Source: Ancylobacter mangrovi
GTDB lineage: Bacteria; Pseudomonadota; Alphaproteobacteria; Rhizobiales; Xanthobacteraceae
Direction of reading: 5' to 3'
Length of the DNA: 64,000 nucleotides
Assembly: GCF_024752355.1 (NCBI RefSeq)
Contig: NZ_JANTHZ010000009.1
Location: 62,001 to 126,000 of the forward strand
Shown: positions 40,504-48,897 of the stretch, piece after piece
How the letters are laid out: the number at the start of each line of letters is the position of its first letter
Position numbering within the stretch: the first letter of the stretch is position 1
The notes under the pieces: generated by a model
What the model saw: the letters and a program-made list of their open reading frames with translations, nothing else
The model's database searches: none
Told to the model about the DNA's origin: nothing
Made by a program: the position numbers and the translations under genes

Positions 40504-41255
40504 CGCACGAAGGAGAACAGGCGGTCCCAGCGGACCGTCCAGGGCCACTTCCAGAACTCCCAGGCGGGCTCGCCCTCTTCCACCGAGAAGAAGATCATCT
40601 GGGCGCGGCCGACGAGGTTCTCGTAGGGAACGTAGCCGACCTGGCTCAGCACGCGGCTGTCCGTGGAGTTGTCGCGGTTGTCGCCCATCATGAAGTAGTG
40701 CCCGGGCGGCACCTTGTAGACCGGTGTGTTGTCATAGAAGCCGTTGTCGACGAGATCGAGCGTGTAGTAGCTCACGCCGTTCGGCAGCGTCTCGCGCCAG
40801 CGCTTCACGCGCTCGACCCGGCCATTGCCCTCGTCGTCCATCCAGTAGCCGGCATCCTCGCGCTTCACGGGCGTGCCGTTGATGTGCAGCACGCCGTCGA
40901 TCATCTGGATCTCGTCGCCCGGCAGGCCGATCACGCGCTTGATGTAGTCGGTCGACTCGTCGCGCGGCAGCTTGAAGACGACCACGTCGCCCCGGTTCGG
41001 CGACGAGCCGAGGACGCGCCCGTCGAACAGCGGCGGCGAGAACGGGAATGAGAAGCGGCTGTAGCCGTAGCTGAACTTGGAGACGAACAGATAGTCGCCG
41101 ACCAGCAGCGTCTCCTTCATCGAGCCGGACGGAATGTTGAACGGCTGGAACAGGAAGGTGCGGATGACGATGGCGATGAGGAACGCCTGAAGGATCACCT
41201 TGACGGTCTCGCCGAGGCCGCCTTCCTTCTTCTTGGGTTCGGTGGTCGAGGTCAT
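40500..41255 (-). CDS. lepB: signal peptidase I
   Basis: Inner-membrane leader peptidase. One membrane helix (VKVILQAFLIAIVIRTFLF), then catalytic Ser in NIPSGSMKETLLVGDYLFVSKF and Lys in DYIKRVIGLPGDEIQMIDGVL; also FMMGDNRDNSTDSR. The 251-residue length is normal. First gene of the lepB-rnc-era-recO unit, whose genes are joined by ATGA overlaps, with a well-spaced promoter upstream. Confidence 0.97.
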   Translation of the reverse strand: MTSTTEPKKKEGGLGETVKVILQAFLIAIVIRTFLFQPFNIPSGSMKETLLVGDYLFVSKFSYGYSRFSFPFSPPLFDGRVLGSSPNRGDVVVFKLPRDESTDYIKRVIGLPGDEIQMIDGVLHINGTPVKREDAGYWMDDEGNGRVERVKRWRETLPNGVSYYTLDLVDNGFYDNTPVYKVPPGHYFMMGDNRDNSTDSRVLSQVGYVPYENLVGRAQMIFFSVEEGEPAWEFWKWPWTVRWDRLFSFVR

Positions 41256-41315
41256 ATCGCCTTCCGTTGCGCTCCCTGGGCGCGATGTGCGCCGCCCGGC
41301 GGGGGCGTGCCGGCT

Positions 41316-41344
41316 CCTATAAACGCTCCCCGGTCCTGCGGCAA
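41316..41344 (-). promoter_or_regulatory. probable sigma-70 type promoter of lepB-rnc-era-recO
   Basis: On the minus strand TTGCCG (41344-41339) and TATAGG (41321-41316) are 17 bases apart. Transcription would start near 41309, about 54 bases before the lepB ATG. The -10 box matches four of six consensus positions. Spacing and position support it; no other pair is seen in this gap. Confidence 0.5.
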
Positions 41345-41380
41345 CGCACGCCGGTCACGTTCCTTGGAGGTAACCGAGCG

Positions 41381-41821
41381 TCAACCGTTGTCGGCCTTGG
41401 ATTTGCCGCTGTCGGGTCCCGCGCTTGCGGGCTCGGCGCTGATGATGACGAAAGCCTGCGCCAGCGGCCCATCATCGGTGATGGTCAGATCGATCCGCGC
41501 CTCGAAGCCGGGCGGCGTCAGCGCGTCGAGCCGCCGGCGCGCACCGCCGGTGAGCTGCATGGTCGGCCGGCCGGACGGCAGGTTCACGACGCCCATGTCG
41601 CGCCAGAACACGCCCTGCGAGAGGCCGGTGCCGAGCGCCTTGGCGCAGGCCTCCTTGGCCGCGAAGCGCTTGGCGTAGCTCTCCGCGCGCCGGCGCCGCC
41701 GGTCGGACTTGGCCCGCTCGACGGGCGTGAAGACGCGATCGAGGAAACGCTCGCCATGGCGCTCCAGCACCTCGGCGAGGCGCCGTGCATCCGTGATGTC
41801 CGAGCCGATGCCGATGATCAT
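41381..41821 (-). CDS. acpS: holo-[acyl-carrier-protein] synthase
   Basis: Transfers phosphopantetheine from CoA to apo-ACP. The 146 residues begin [36 protein letters not shown] with the metal-binding Asp and continue with [32 protein letters not shown], both diagnostic. A C-terminal extension after FVIISA ([17 protein letters not shown]) is disordered. Follows pdxJ by seven bases. Confidence 0.96.
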   Translation of the reverse strand: MIIGIGSDITDARRLAEVLERHGERFLDRVFTPVERAKSDRRRRRAESYAKRFAAKEACAKALGTGLSQGVFWRDMGVVNLPSGRPTMQLTGGARRRLDALTPPGFEARIDLTITDDGPLAQAFVIISAEPASAGPDSGKSKADNG

Positions 41822-41828
41822 CGCCGCC

Positions 41829-42599
41829 TCACGCCGCCTTCGCGCCCTGCGCCCGCCCGCGCGCCATGGCCGTACGCATCAGCCGGATGGCGGATTCGAG
41901 CCCGTCGAAGATCGCCTCGCCGATCAGGAAATGGCCGATATTGAGCTCGCGGATCTCATGCAGGCCGGAGATGCGCTCTGCGGTTGCGAAATCGAGCCCG
42001 TGGCCGGCATGCACCTCGAGCCCGAGCGCCGTCGCCTGCCGCGCGCCCTCGGCCAGCCGGGCGAACTCGGCTTCGGCCGCCTCGCCCTCACCGGCCGCGA
42101 TGAATTCGCACCACGCGCCAGTGTGCAGCTCGATCACCGCCGCGCCGATATCGGCCGAGCGAGCAATCTGGTCGGGGTCGGGTGCGATGAACAGCGAGAC
42201 GCGGATGCCCGCCTTGCCCAGCGCCTCGACCTTATGGGCGAGGTCGATGCCGCCGCCGATGACGTCGAGCCCGCCCTCGGTGGTGCGCTCCTCGCGCCGC
42301 TCGGGCACCAGGCAGCAGGCGTGCGGTTTGAGGCCGAGCGCCAGCGCGACCATCTCGTCGGTCGCCGCCATCTCGAAATTCAACGGAATCTGAAGCACTT
42401 CGCGCAGGCGCTTCATGTCGTCGTCACGGATATGCCGGCGATCCTCGCGCAGATGCGCGGTGATGCCGTCCGCGCCCGAGGCGGCGGCGAGCTGGGCCGC
42501 GCGCACCGGGTCCGGGAGCGCACCGCCGCGCGCATTGCGCACGGTCGCCACGTGGTCGACGTTCACGCCGAGGCGAAGCGGAGGGACGATCGCGGTCAT
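41829..42599 (-). CDS. pdxJ: pyridoxine 5'-phosphate synthase
   Basis: Last step of the DXP-dependent vitamin B6 pathway. The 256-residue TIM barrel shows [59 protein letters not shown] and [18 protein letters not shown] with [19 protein letters not shown] at 42599; it starts five bases after the pyrE stop. The open frame continues upstream across pyrE but without a start signal. Confidence 0.96.
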   Translation of the reverse strand: MTAIVPPLRLGVNVDHVATVRNARGGALPDPVRAAQLAAASGADGITAHLREDRRHIRDDDMKRLREVLQIPLNFEMAATDEMVALALGLKPHACCLVPERREERTTEGGLDVIGGGIDLAHKVEALGKAGIRVSLFIAPDPDQIARSADIGAAVIELHTGAWCEFIAAGEGEAAEAEFARLAEGARQATALGLEVHAGHGLDFATAERISGLHEIRELNIGHFLIGEAIFDGLESAIRLMRTAMARGRAQGAKAA

Positions 42600-42604
42600 G
42601 GCGC

Positions 42605-43198
42605 TCAGGCCTTCGCGCCCTGGATGCCACGGCTGCCGGGCTTGATCGGCGGCAGCGCCGCGAGCTCGGGCGGCAGTGCGTCGGCCGGATAGGCCGGGAT
42701 GTCGAGCTGGGCCAGCGAGATCAGCTTCACGCCGAGATCGGCCCGCCCGCCGGAACGGTCGATCAGACAGGCGGCGCCCACGACGTGGCTGGTGTGCTCG
42801 GCGAGCGCGGCGAGGCATTCGCGCGAGGAAAGACCGGTGGTCACGATGTCCTCGACCATCAGAACGCGGGCATCGGCGGGAATGGTGAAGCCGCGCCGGA
42901 GCTGGAACGCGCCGTTCTCACGCTCGACGAAGATCGCCTTGGCGCCGAGGTGGCGCGCGGTCTCGTAGCCGGGGACGATGCCGCCGACGGCCGGCGAGAC
43001 CACATAGTCGATCTTGCCGAAGGCGGCCTCGGCCTTCGCCGCCAGCGCGCGGCAGAGGCGTTCGGTGCGGACCGGGTCCTGGAACACGAACACCTTCTGC
43101 AGGAAGACCGGGCTGCGCAGGCCCGAGGTCAGGATGAAATGGCCCTCGAGCAGTGCGCCCGCCTCGCGGAATTCGGCCAGTACCTCGTCCTGTGTCAT
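42605..43198 (-). CDS. pyrE: orotate phosphoribosyltransferase
   Basis: Makes OMP from orotate and PRPP. The 197 residues include [40 protein letters not shown] and the PRPP loop [24 protein letters not shown] at 43198. The order pyrE-pdxJ-acpS-lepB is conserved in Hyphomicrobiales. Confidence 0.96.
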   Translation of the reverse strand: MTQDEVLAEFREAGALLEGHFILTSGLRSPVFLQKVFVFQDPVRTERLCRALAAKAEAAFGKIDYVVSPAVGGIVPGYETARHLGAKAIFVERENGAFQLRRGFTIPADARVLMVEDIVTTGLSSRECLAALAEHTSHVVGAACLIDRSGGRADLGVKLISLAQLDIPAYPADALPPELAALPPIKPGSRGIQGAKA

Positions 43199-43272
43199 GT
43201 CGGTGCCTGCTGAGCGGTTGTGGATCGGCGTCGTGATAGCCGATCCCGCCCGCGCCGTCACCGCCGTTCCGT

Positions 43273-44109
43273 TCACGCCACGGCGCGCTGCTCCTCGACC
43301 TCGTCGGTCCAGACCTCGAAGCCGGCCAGCGTATGGGCGCCGAAGGTGTTGACGATCGGCACGTCGGCGGCGTCGCGCCCGCGCGCCATCACGATGCGCC
43401 CGATGCGCGGCTTGTTGTGGCGCGCGTCGAAGCTGTACCAGCGCCCGTCGATATAGGCCTCGAACCAGGCGCTGAAATCCATCGGCGCGGGATCGGCCGG
43501 CACGCCGATGTCGCCGAGATAGCCGGTGCAGTAGCGCGCGGGAATGTTCATGGCGCGGCAGAACGTTATGGCGAGATGCGCGAAGTCGCGGCACACGCCG
43601 CGCCCCTCGCGCAGCGCGCCCATCGCCGAGCGGGTGCAGTCGGCGTGGCCGTAGCCGAAGGTGATGTGCCCGTGAACGAAATCGCAGATCGCCTGCACCC
43701 TCTCCCACCCTTCCGGCACGCCGGCGAAGCGGCTCCACGCCTCGGCGCCGATGAGATCGGTCTCGCAGTAGCGGCTGCCGACGAGGAAGCCCATCACGTC
43801 CTCCGGCAGGTCGCCGGTCGGCATCTGGCCGGCCGACGGCACCACCGGATCGGGCCGGCCGCTGTCGCGGATCAGCCCGTCAAGCTCCAGCAGGCAGCGG
43901 CCGGCAGGCAGCACCGCGCGGCGGCGGACATTGCCGAACAGGTCGAGCGTGCGCGTGCTCGGCACGATGTTGCGGTTCGCGTCGCGGATCGCGAATGGCG
44001 ATGAGACGATGACGTCCACGGCCCGCGAGGGATGCACATCGACGGCGAAGCTGGCGGCTGTGGGCTGGGCGCAGTCCAGCGCGAGGCGAAAACCATAGCG
44101 AATCCGCAT
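43273..44109 (-). CDS. transglutaminase-like cysteine protease family protein
   Basis: 278 residues: an N-terminal beta-rich part ([31 protein letters not shown]) and a transglutaminase core with Cys173 in [33 protein letters not shown] and Asp228 in [18 protein letters not shown]. The residue expected to be the catalytic His is Ser213 ([10 protein letters not shown]). Bacterial proteins of this type are commonly encoded near peptide-modifying enzymes, but here the gene sits between rsh and pyrE, where it looks like an insertion into a conserved order. The role is unknown; activity may depend on another His. Confidence 0.8.
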   Translation of the reverse strand: MRIRYGFRLALDCAQPTAASFAVDVHPSRAVDVIVSSPFAIRDANRNIVPSTRTLDLFGNVRRRAVLPAGRCLLELDGLIRDSGRPDPVVPSAGQMPTGDLPEDVMGFLVGSRYCETDLIGAEAWSRFAGVPEGWERVQAICDFVHGHITFGYGHADCTRSAMGALREGRGVCRDFAHLAITFCRAMNIPARYCTGYLGDIGVPADPAPMDFSAWFEAYIDGRWYSFDARHNKPRIGRIVMARGRDAADVPIVNTFGAHTLAGFEVWTDEVEEQRAVA

Positions 44110-44237
44110 CGCGGATCACCTCCGGAAGACGGGATGAATGGACGTTCCGAACCTGCCCGTCGATGGGCGGGCAGATCGCCGGCCGGTGTCGACCGGCCCG
44201 CTCCCGACAACGCGAGGCCGCCCTCGCGGTTCCGCTG

Positions 44238-46445
44238 TCAGCCGTTGACGCGCTCGACGCTCGACACCACCTCGCGCGCCCTGAGGTCGGCGACGATGCC
44301 GTTGAGGTGGCGCAGGTCGTAGACGCCGATGTCGATCACCATCTGGGTGAAGTCGGCCGAGCGCGAGGACATGCGCAGATTGTCGATGTTGCCGCCGCGC
44401 TCGCCGATGACCTGCGCGATCTGGGCCAGCGATCCCGGCTCGTTGGTCGCCACCACCACGATCTGCACCGGGAAGCGCTGCGCGTCGTTCTCGTCGACGT
44501 CCCAGCGAACGTCGAGCCAGCGCTCGGGCTCCTCCTCGAAGTCCTGCAGCGCGGGCGACTGGATCGGGTAGATCGTGATCCCCTCGCCCGGCGTGAGGAT
44601 GCCGACGATGCGATCGCCCGGCACCGCCCCGCCATTGGGCGCGAAGCGGACCGGGAGCCCCCGGTTGATGCCGCGAATGGGGATCGCGGTCTCCGGGTCC
44701 GGATTCGATTCGATGCCCGGAATCTTGAACTTCAGGCTCTGGCCCTGCTCGAGCTCGAACCAGCCCTCGCCCTTCAGCGCCGCCTTCTCCTCCGGCCGCG
44801 GGCCGGTCCATTCCGGATGAAGCGCCTTGACCACGTCGTCCGGGCGGATCTCGCCGCGCCCGACGGCGGCGTAGACGTCCTCCAGCGAGGAGCGCGCGAG
44901 CCGGCCGACCGCGCCGGTCAGCTTCTCCTCCGAGAACGCCTTGCCCGCGCGGGCGACGGCGCGCTCGACGATCTTCTTGCCGAGGCCGGCATATTGCGCG
45001 CGCACGGCGGCGCGGGTGGCGCGGCGGATGGCGGCGCGGGCCTTGCCGGTGACGACGATCGATTCCCACGCCGCCGGCGGGGTCTGGCCCTCGGCGGTGA
45101 TGACCTCGACCTCGTCGCCGTTCTGCAGCTCCGAGACCAGCGGCGACACCTTGCCGTTCACCTTGGCGCCCACCGCCCGGTCGCCGACGCCGGTATGGAC
45201 CGCATAGGCAAAGTCGATCGGCGTGGCGCGGCGGGGCAGGATGATGAGCCGCCCCTTCGGCGTGAAGCAGAACACCTGGTCGTGGAACAGCTCGAGCTTG
45301 GTGTGCTCGAGGAACTCCTCGGGGCTGGAGCCTTCCGCCAGCAGCTCGATGGTGCGGCGCAGCCAGGCATAGGCGCTCGAATCGCGCGCCAGCACGTCCT
45401 CGGTCGGGGCGCCCATGTCCTTGTAGATCGCGTGCGCGGCGATGCCGTATTCGGCGACCTCGTGCATCATGCGGGTGCGGATCTGCAGCTCGACCCGCTG
45501 ACGGCCGGGCCCGACCACGGTGGTGTGGATCGAGCGATAGTCGTTCTGCTTCGGGGTCGAGATGTAGTCCTTGAAGCGGCCGGGAACGAGCGGCCACTTG
45601 GTGTGCACGACGCCGAGCGCGGCGTAGCATTCCTCGACCGTGTCGACGAGGATGCGGAAGCCGTAGATGTCGGAGAGCTGCTCGAAGGCGACCGACTTCT
45701 GCTCCATCTTGCGCCAGATGGAATAGGGCCGCTTCTCCCGCCCCTTCACCATCGCGGAGACGCCCTTCTGGGCCACGGCCTCGGACAGCTCGCGCTCAAT
45801 CGCCGCGACCAGCTCGCCATTGCTCTCCTTCAGCGTCTGCAGGCGGGAGCGGATCGATTCATAGGCTTCCGGCGAGAGCTGGCGGAACGACAGGTCCTCC
45901 AGCTCCTCGCGCATGTCGTGCATGCCCATGCGCCCGGCGAGCGGCGCGTAGATGTCCAGCGTCTCCTGGGCGACGCGGTTGCGCTTCTCCTCCGGCACCC
46001 ATTTCAGGGTGCGCATGTTGTGGAGCCGGTCGGCCAGCTTGACCAGCAGCACGCGCACGTCGTCGGCGATGGCGAGCAGCAGCTTGCGCAGGTTTTCCGC
46101 CTGCTTGGCCTGCTTGGAGACCAGGTCGAGCTTCTTGATCTTGGTCAGCCCCTCGACCAGCGCGCCGATCTGCGGCCCGAAGATGCCGTCGATCTCGTCG
46201 CGCGTGGTGTCGGTGTCCTCGATCGTGTCGTGAAGCAGCGCCGCGACGATGGTCGCGTCGTCGAGCTTCAGATCGGTGAGGATGGCGGCGACTTCGAGCG
46301 GGTGCGAGAAATAGGGGTCGCCCGAGGCGCGCTTCTGCGTGCCATGCGCACGCATGGCATAGACATAGGCGCGATCGAGCAGCGCCTCGTCGGTATTCGC
46401 ATTATACCGGCGCACGCGCTCGACGAGCTCGTACTGCCGCATCAT
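44238..46445 (-). CDS. bifunctional (p)ppGpp synthetase/hydrolase (Rsh)
   Basis: Sole stringent-response enzyme type in most alphaproteobacteria. The 735 residues have an HD hydrolase (SHPLEVAAILTDLKLDDATIVAALLHDTIEDTD; intact HDxxED), a synthetase (DIYGFRILVDTVEECYAALG, VPGRFKDYISTPKQNDYRSIHTTVVGP), a TGS domain (FCFTPKGRLIILPRRATPIDFAYAVHTGVG) and a C-terminal ACT domain (VATNEPGSLAQIAQVIGERGGNIDNL). Both activities are predicted present. Unlike the E. coli order, rsh is separated from rpoZ by a short opposing gene and a terminator. Confidence 0.95.
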   Translation of the reverse strand: MMRQYELVERVRRYNANTDEALLDRAYVYAMRAHGTQKRASGDPYFSHPLEVAAILTDLKLDDATIVAALLHDTIEDTDTTRDEIDGIFGPQIGALVEGLTKIKKLDLVSKQAKQAENLRKLLLAIADDVRVLLVKLADRLHNMRTLKWVPEEKRNRVAQETLDIYAPLAGRMGMHDMREELEDLSFRQLSPEAYESIRSRLQTLKESNGELVAAIERELSEAVAQKGVSAMVKGREKRPYSIWRKMEQKSVAFEQLSDIYGFRILVDTVEECYAALGVVHTKWPLVPGRFKDYISTPKQNDYRSIHTTVVGPGRQRVELQIRTRMMHEVAEYGIAAHAIYKDMGAPTEDVLARDSSAYAWLRRTIELLAEGSSPEEFLEHTKLELFHDQVFCFTPKGRLIILPRRATPIDFAYAVHTGVGDRAVGAKVNGKVSPLVSELQNGDEVEVITAEGQTPPAAWESIVVTGKARAAIRRATRAAVRAQYAGLGKKIVERAVARAGKAFSEEKLTGAVGRLARSSLEDVYAAVGRGEIRPDDVVKALHPEWTGPRPEEKAALKGEGWFELEQGQSLKFKIPGIESNPDPETAIPIRGINRGLPVRFAPNGGAVPGDRIVGILTPGEGITIYPIQSPALQDFEEEPERWLDVRWDVDENDAQRFPVQIVVVATNEPGSLAQIAQVIGERGGNIDNLRMSSRSADFTQMVIDIGVYDLRHLNGIVADLRAREVVSSVERVNG

Positions 46446-46495
46446 GACAGGCTAACCCGTTGGACTGGACTCGTCCTCCAGGACGATCTTGCGTC

Positions 46496-46524
46496 ACTAT
46501 TGCCATGGGTCCGGCGGAAGGCAA
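46496..46524 (-). promoter_or_regulatory. possible rsh promoter
   Basis: Minus-strand TTGCCT (46524-46519) and AATAGT (46501-46496) are 17 bases apart, each matching four of six consensus positions. The start point would be near 46489, about 44 bases before the rsh ATG. Confidence 0.35.
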
Positions 46525-46554
46525 GAGCGGAGGATCGCGCCGAAATACAACGCG

Positions 46555-46566
46555 AGAGGTACCTCT
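46555..46566. promoter_or_regulatory. 12-base perfect palindrome between rsh and the small membrane-peptide gene
   Basis: AGAGGTACCTCT is a perfect dyad lying between two outward-facing promoter candidates, about 66 bases upstream of the rsh start point and 22 bases upstream of the plus-strand -35 box. It is a candidate shared operator; no known regulator consensus is matched. Confidence 0.35.
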
Positions 46567-46587
46567 TTCTGTGTAGGCACTCATAGG

Positions 46588-46616
46588 TTGCAATCGGTAA
46601 CGAAATGTCCTCTTAA
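46588..46616 (+). promoter_or_regulatory. possible promoter of the 47-residue peptide gene
   Basis: TTGCAA (46588-46593) and TCTTAA (46611-46616) are separated by 17 bases; transcription would begin near 46623, 23 bases ahead of the ATG at 46646. The -10 match is only three of six. Confidence 0.3.
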
Positions 46617-46645
46617 TGGTGCCGCTCGCACAGAGGGCTCCATCG

Positions 46646-46789
46646 ATGAACTGGTTCGGCTACATCATTGCGTATCTGATTGGTGGCGTGTCCGGCTGTT
46701 TGACCGTGGGTCTGTTCTGCGGTGCCTCCAAGATAGAGCTGATGAACGAGCTGGAACGCCTTCGGGCCCGTCAGGAACCGGCGGAATAG
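46646..46789 (+). CDS. 47-residue single-pass membrane peptide
   Basis: ATG at 46646 with a GAGGG site nine bases before it, stop TAG at 46787. The peptide begins with one glycine-rich membrane helix (MNWFGYIIAYLIGGVSGC, then LTVGLFCG) and ends in a charged amphipathic segment (ELMNELERLRARQ). The layout recalls the short DUF3789-type proteins known mainly from phages and plasmids, but no phage gene is near. A strong hairpin terminator follows 35 bases later. It shares the string AYLIG-x3-GC with the 37-residue peptide at 55358-55471. Confidence 0.62.
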   Translation: MNWFGYIIAYLIGGVSGCLTVGLFCGASKIELMNELERLRARQEPAE

Positions 46790-46821
46790 ACGCGCGAGAT
46801 CCGACCCTTTCCAGCAGAACG

Positions 46822-46885
46822 AAAAACGCCGCCCGCCACGCGGTCCCGGACTTGTCGGGAGGTGTGGCAAGCGGCGTTGATTTTC
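46822..46885. terminator. bidirectional intrinsic terminator between the small peptide gene and rpoZ
   Basis: A nested stem: AACGCCGC (46825-46832) with GCGGCGTT (46871-46878), CCAC with GTGG inside, and TCCCG (46844-46848) with CGGGA (46856-46860) at the tip. Five A precede it, giving a T run for rpoZ transcripts on the minus strand, and TTGATTTTC follows it for the plus-strand gene. It can stop both convergent genes. Confidence 0.7.
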
Positions 46886-46921
46886 GTGTCGACTGAGAAA
46901 AGAAATCCCCTTCTTCGGGGC

Positions 46922-47311
46922 TCAGCCTTCCTCGTCGTCGCTCGGCTCGGGCGGCACGAGGCCCTGGAGGCCGGCGAGCAGCTCTTCCTCGGTCATGCGG
47001 TCGAGCATGATGTCCGAATCGTCCACGCCTTCCTGATTGCCGGACGCGATCATCGGAACGGTCTCGGGCTCGGGCTCGTCCACCTCGGTGAACTTCTGCA
47101 GCGAGTGAATCAGCTCCTCGCGCAGGTCCTCCGGGGAGACGGTCTGCTCGGCGATCTCGCGCAGGGCGACGACCGGATTCTTGTCGTTGTCGCGATCGAC
47201 GGTGATCGGCGAGCCGGACGCGATCGTGCGGGCGCGGTGCCCCGCAAGCAGAACGAGCTCGAAACGATTGTCGACCTTGTCGATGCAATCCTCGACGGTG
47301 ACGCGAGCCAT
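46922..47311 (-). CDS. rpoZ: RNA polymerase omega subunit
   Basis: Assembly and ppGpp-responsive subunit of RNA polymerase. The 129 residues start [33 protein letters not shown] and keep [14 protein letters not shown], followed by an acidic C-terminal tail typical of alphaproteobacterial omega ([22 protein letters not shown]). AGGAG precedes the ATG at 47311; the open frame to 47353 runs into the promoter. Confidence 0.96.
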   Translation of the reverse strand: MARVTVEDCIDKVDNRFELVLLAGHRARTIASGSPITVDRDNDKNPVVALREIAEQTVSPEDLREELIHSLQKFTEVDEPEPETVPMIASGNQEGVDDSDIMLDRMTEEELLAGLQGLVPPEPSDDEEG

Positions 47312-47350
47312 GCCTCGGCACTCCTGTCGGTGTATCTGGAGAAGAGTGTG

Positions 47351-47379
47351 CATTTAAACCAATGCCGATCGGCATGCAA
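47351..47379 (-). promoter_or_regulatory. rpoZ promoter with a palindrome in the spacer
   Basis: On the minus strand TTGCAT (47379-47374) and TAAATG (47356-47351) are exactly 17 bases apart; the start point would be near 47344, 33 bases before the rpoZ ATG. A perfect 14-base palindrome, ATGCCGATCGGCAT (47362-47375), fills most of the spacer and touches the -35 box, a position where a bound protein would block RNA polymerase. Confidence 0.55.
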
Positions 47380-47569
47380 GCCGGCGAAAACCCTATCCTG
47401 ATACCCTGCGACAACGCCCTTGTGGAATTGTGGCGGCGTGTTCTCGGGCCGGCCTCACCGGCGCCATAAATCGGCTATGTCTAGATGAGGGGCGTGGATT
47501 GCTTCGCCGCGGGCGGCGGGGAATTCTGGATTGTCTGGGAGTTGCGTATTGCCCACTTCGGCTCACGGC

Positions 47570-48181
47570 ATGGAAAAGATCGCTCTTTTCATCGACGGCG
47601 CTAATCTTTATTCCGCGACCAAGTCGCTCGGATTCGACATTGACTACAAGCGCCTGCTCAAGGAGTTCCAGTCGCGCGGATATGTTCTCCGCGCCTTTTA
47701 TTATACGACTCTCGTCGAGGACACCGAATATTCCTCCATTCGGCCGCTGCTCGACTGGCTCGACTACAACGGCTACTCCGTCGTTACCAAGCCGGCGCGT
47801 GAGTTTACCGACAATCTTGGCCGGCGCCGCATCCGCGGCAACATGGATATCGAGCTCGCCGTGAACGCGATGGAGCTCGCCCCCCATGTCGACCACATCG
47901 TGATCTTCTCCGGCGACGGCGATTTCCGCTCGCTGGTCGAGGCGATCCAGCGCCGCGGCGTGCGGGTGAGCGTGGTCTCCAGCGTCCACACCCAGCCGCC
48001 GATGATCGCCGACGAGCTGCGCCGGCAGGCGGACGTGTTCATCGATCTGGTCGATCTTCAGGGCCGCGTCGGCCGCGACCCGGCCGAGCGCTCGAACCGG
48101 CTGCAGGAGACGCCGCGCTTCCTCGAGCGCCGTGCCGCGCCCTCGGGCAGCGCCGACGATGACGACGAGGGCGACTCCTGA
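47570..48181 (+). CDS. NYN-domain (LabA/DUF88-like) protein
   Basis: 203 residues of the PIN-like NYN fold, a family of predicted RNA nucleases. Acidic active-site residues appear in KIALFIDGANLYSATKSLGFDIDYKRLL, GNMDIELAVNAMELA and IVIFSGDGDFRSLVEAIQRRGVRVSVVSS. The acidic tail (SGSADDDDEGDS) is short. ATG at 47570. The gene runs directly into the uracil-DNA glycosylase gene through a CTGA overlap. Target RNA unknown. Confidence 0.9.
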   Translation: MEKIALFIDGANLYSATKSLGFDIDYKRLLKEFQSRGYVLRAFYYTTLVEDTEYSSIRPLLDWLDYNGYSVVTKPAREFTDNLGRRRIRGNMDIELAVNAMELAPHVDHIVIFSGDGDFRSLVEAIQRRGVRVSVVSSVHTQPPMIADELRRQADVFIDLVDLQGRVGRDPAERSNRLQETPRFLERRAAPSGSADDDDEGDS

Positions 48182-48885
48182 CCCGCGCCACGGCGACCCG
48201 GCCCGCGGCGACGGGCGCCGCCCTCCATGCCACGGCGCCCCTGCCGGCCGAGGCCGAGCCGGCACGCGACTGCCCGCTCTGCCCGCGCCTCGTCGCCTTC
48301 CGCGAGCAGTGGCGCGCGGCCGAGCCCGGCTGGCACAACGCCCCGGTGCCCTCCTTCGGGCCGCTCAACGGCCGGCTGCTGATCGTCGGGCTGGCGCCGG
48401 GCCTGCGCGGAGCCAACCGCACCGGCCGCCCCTTCACCGGCGACTATGCGGGCGAACTGCTCTACGACACGCTGATCCGCTACGGCTTCGCCACCGGGCG
48501 CTTCGAGGCGCGGCCGGACGACACGCTGCGCCTCGTCGATTCGCGCCTCACCAATGCGGTGCGCTGCGTACCGCCCGAGAACAAGCCGACCACGCAGGAG
48601 ATGCGCACCTGCCGCCCCTTCCTCGCCGCCACCATCGGGCTTCTGCCGCGGCTGAGCGCCATCGTCGCGCTCGGCAAGATCGCTCATGACCAGGTGCTCG
48701 CGGCCCATGGCGAGCGGCTGAGCCACCACAAGTTCGCCCATGGCGCCGTGCACCGGATCGGCGATCTGGTGCTTTTCGACAGCTATCACTGCTCGCGCTA
48801 CAACACGAACACTGGCGTGCTGACGCCCGAGATGTTCCGCGACGTCTTCGCCAAGGTGCGCGCGCATATCGACGCGCTGGTCTGA
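48178..48885 (+). CDS. family 5-type (UdgB-like) iron-sulfur uracil-DNA glycosylase, apparent CTG start
   Basis: Base-excision repair enzyme for uracil in DNA. Motifs: GLAPGLRGANRTGRPFTGDY and FDSYHCSRYNTNTG. Four Cys for a 4Fe-4S cluster are C32 and C35 (RDCPLCPRLVAFREQW) and C130 and C145 (AVRCVPP, MRTCRPF), numbered from the proposed start. The first ATG/GTG/TTG in frame is GTG 48346, which would cut off the first Cys pair and 56 residues. A stop in this frame at 48160 leaves only CTG at 48178 (or CTG 48241) as a start; GAGGG lies six bases before 48178 and CTGA overlaps the upstream stop. The usual HPS of motif 3 reads HCS. Confidence 0.85.
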   Translation: MTRATATRPAATGAALHATAPLPAEAEPARDCPLCPRLVAFREQWRAAEPGWHNAPVPSFGPLNGRLLIVGLAPGLRGANRTGRPFTGDYAGELLYDTLIRYGFATGRFEARPDDTLRLVDSRLTNAVRCVPPENKPTTQEMRTCRPFLAATIGLLPRLSAIVALGKIAHDQVLAAHGERLSHHKFAHGAVHRIGDLVLFDSYHCSRYNTNTGVLTPEMFRDVFAKVRAHIDALV

Positions 48886-48897
48886 ATGCGCGTCAGC

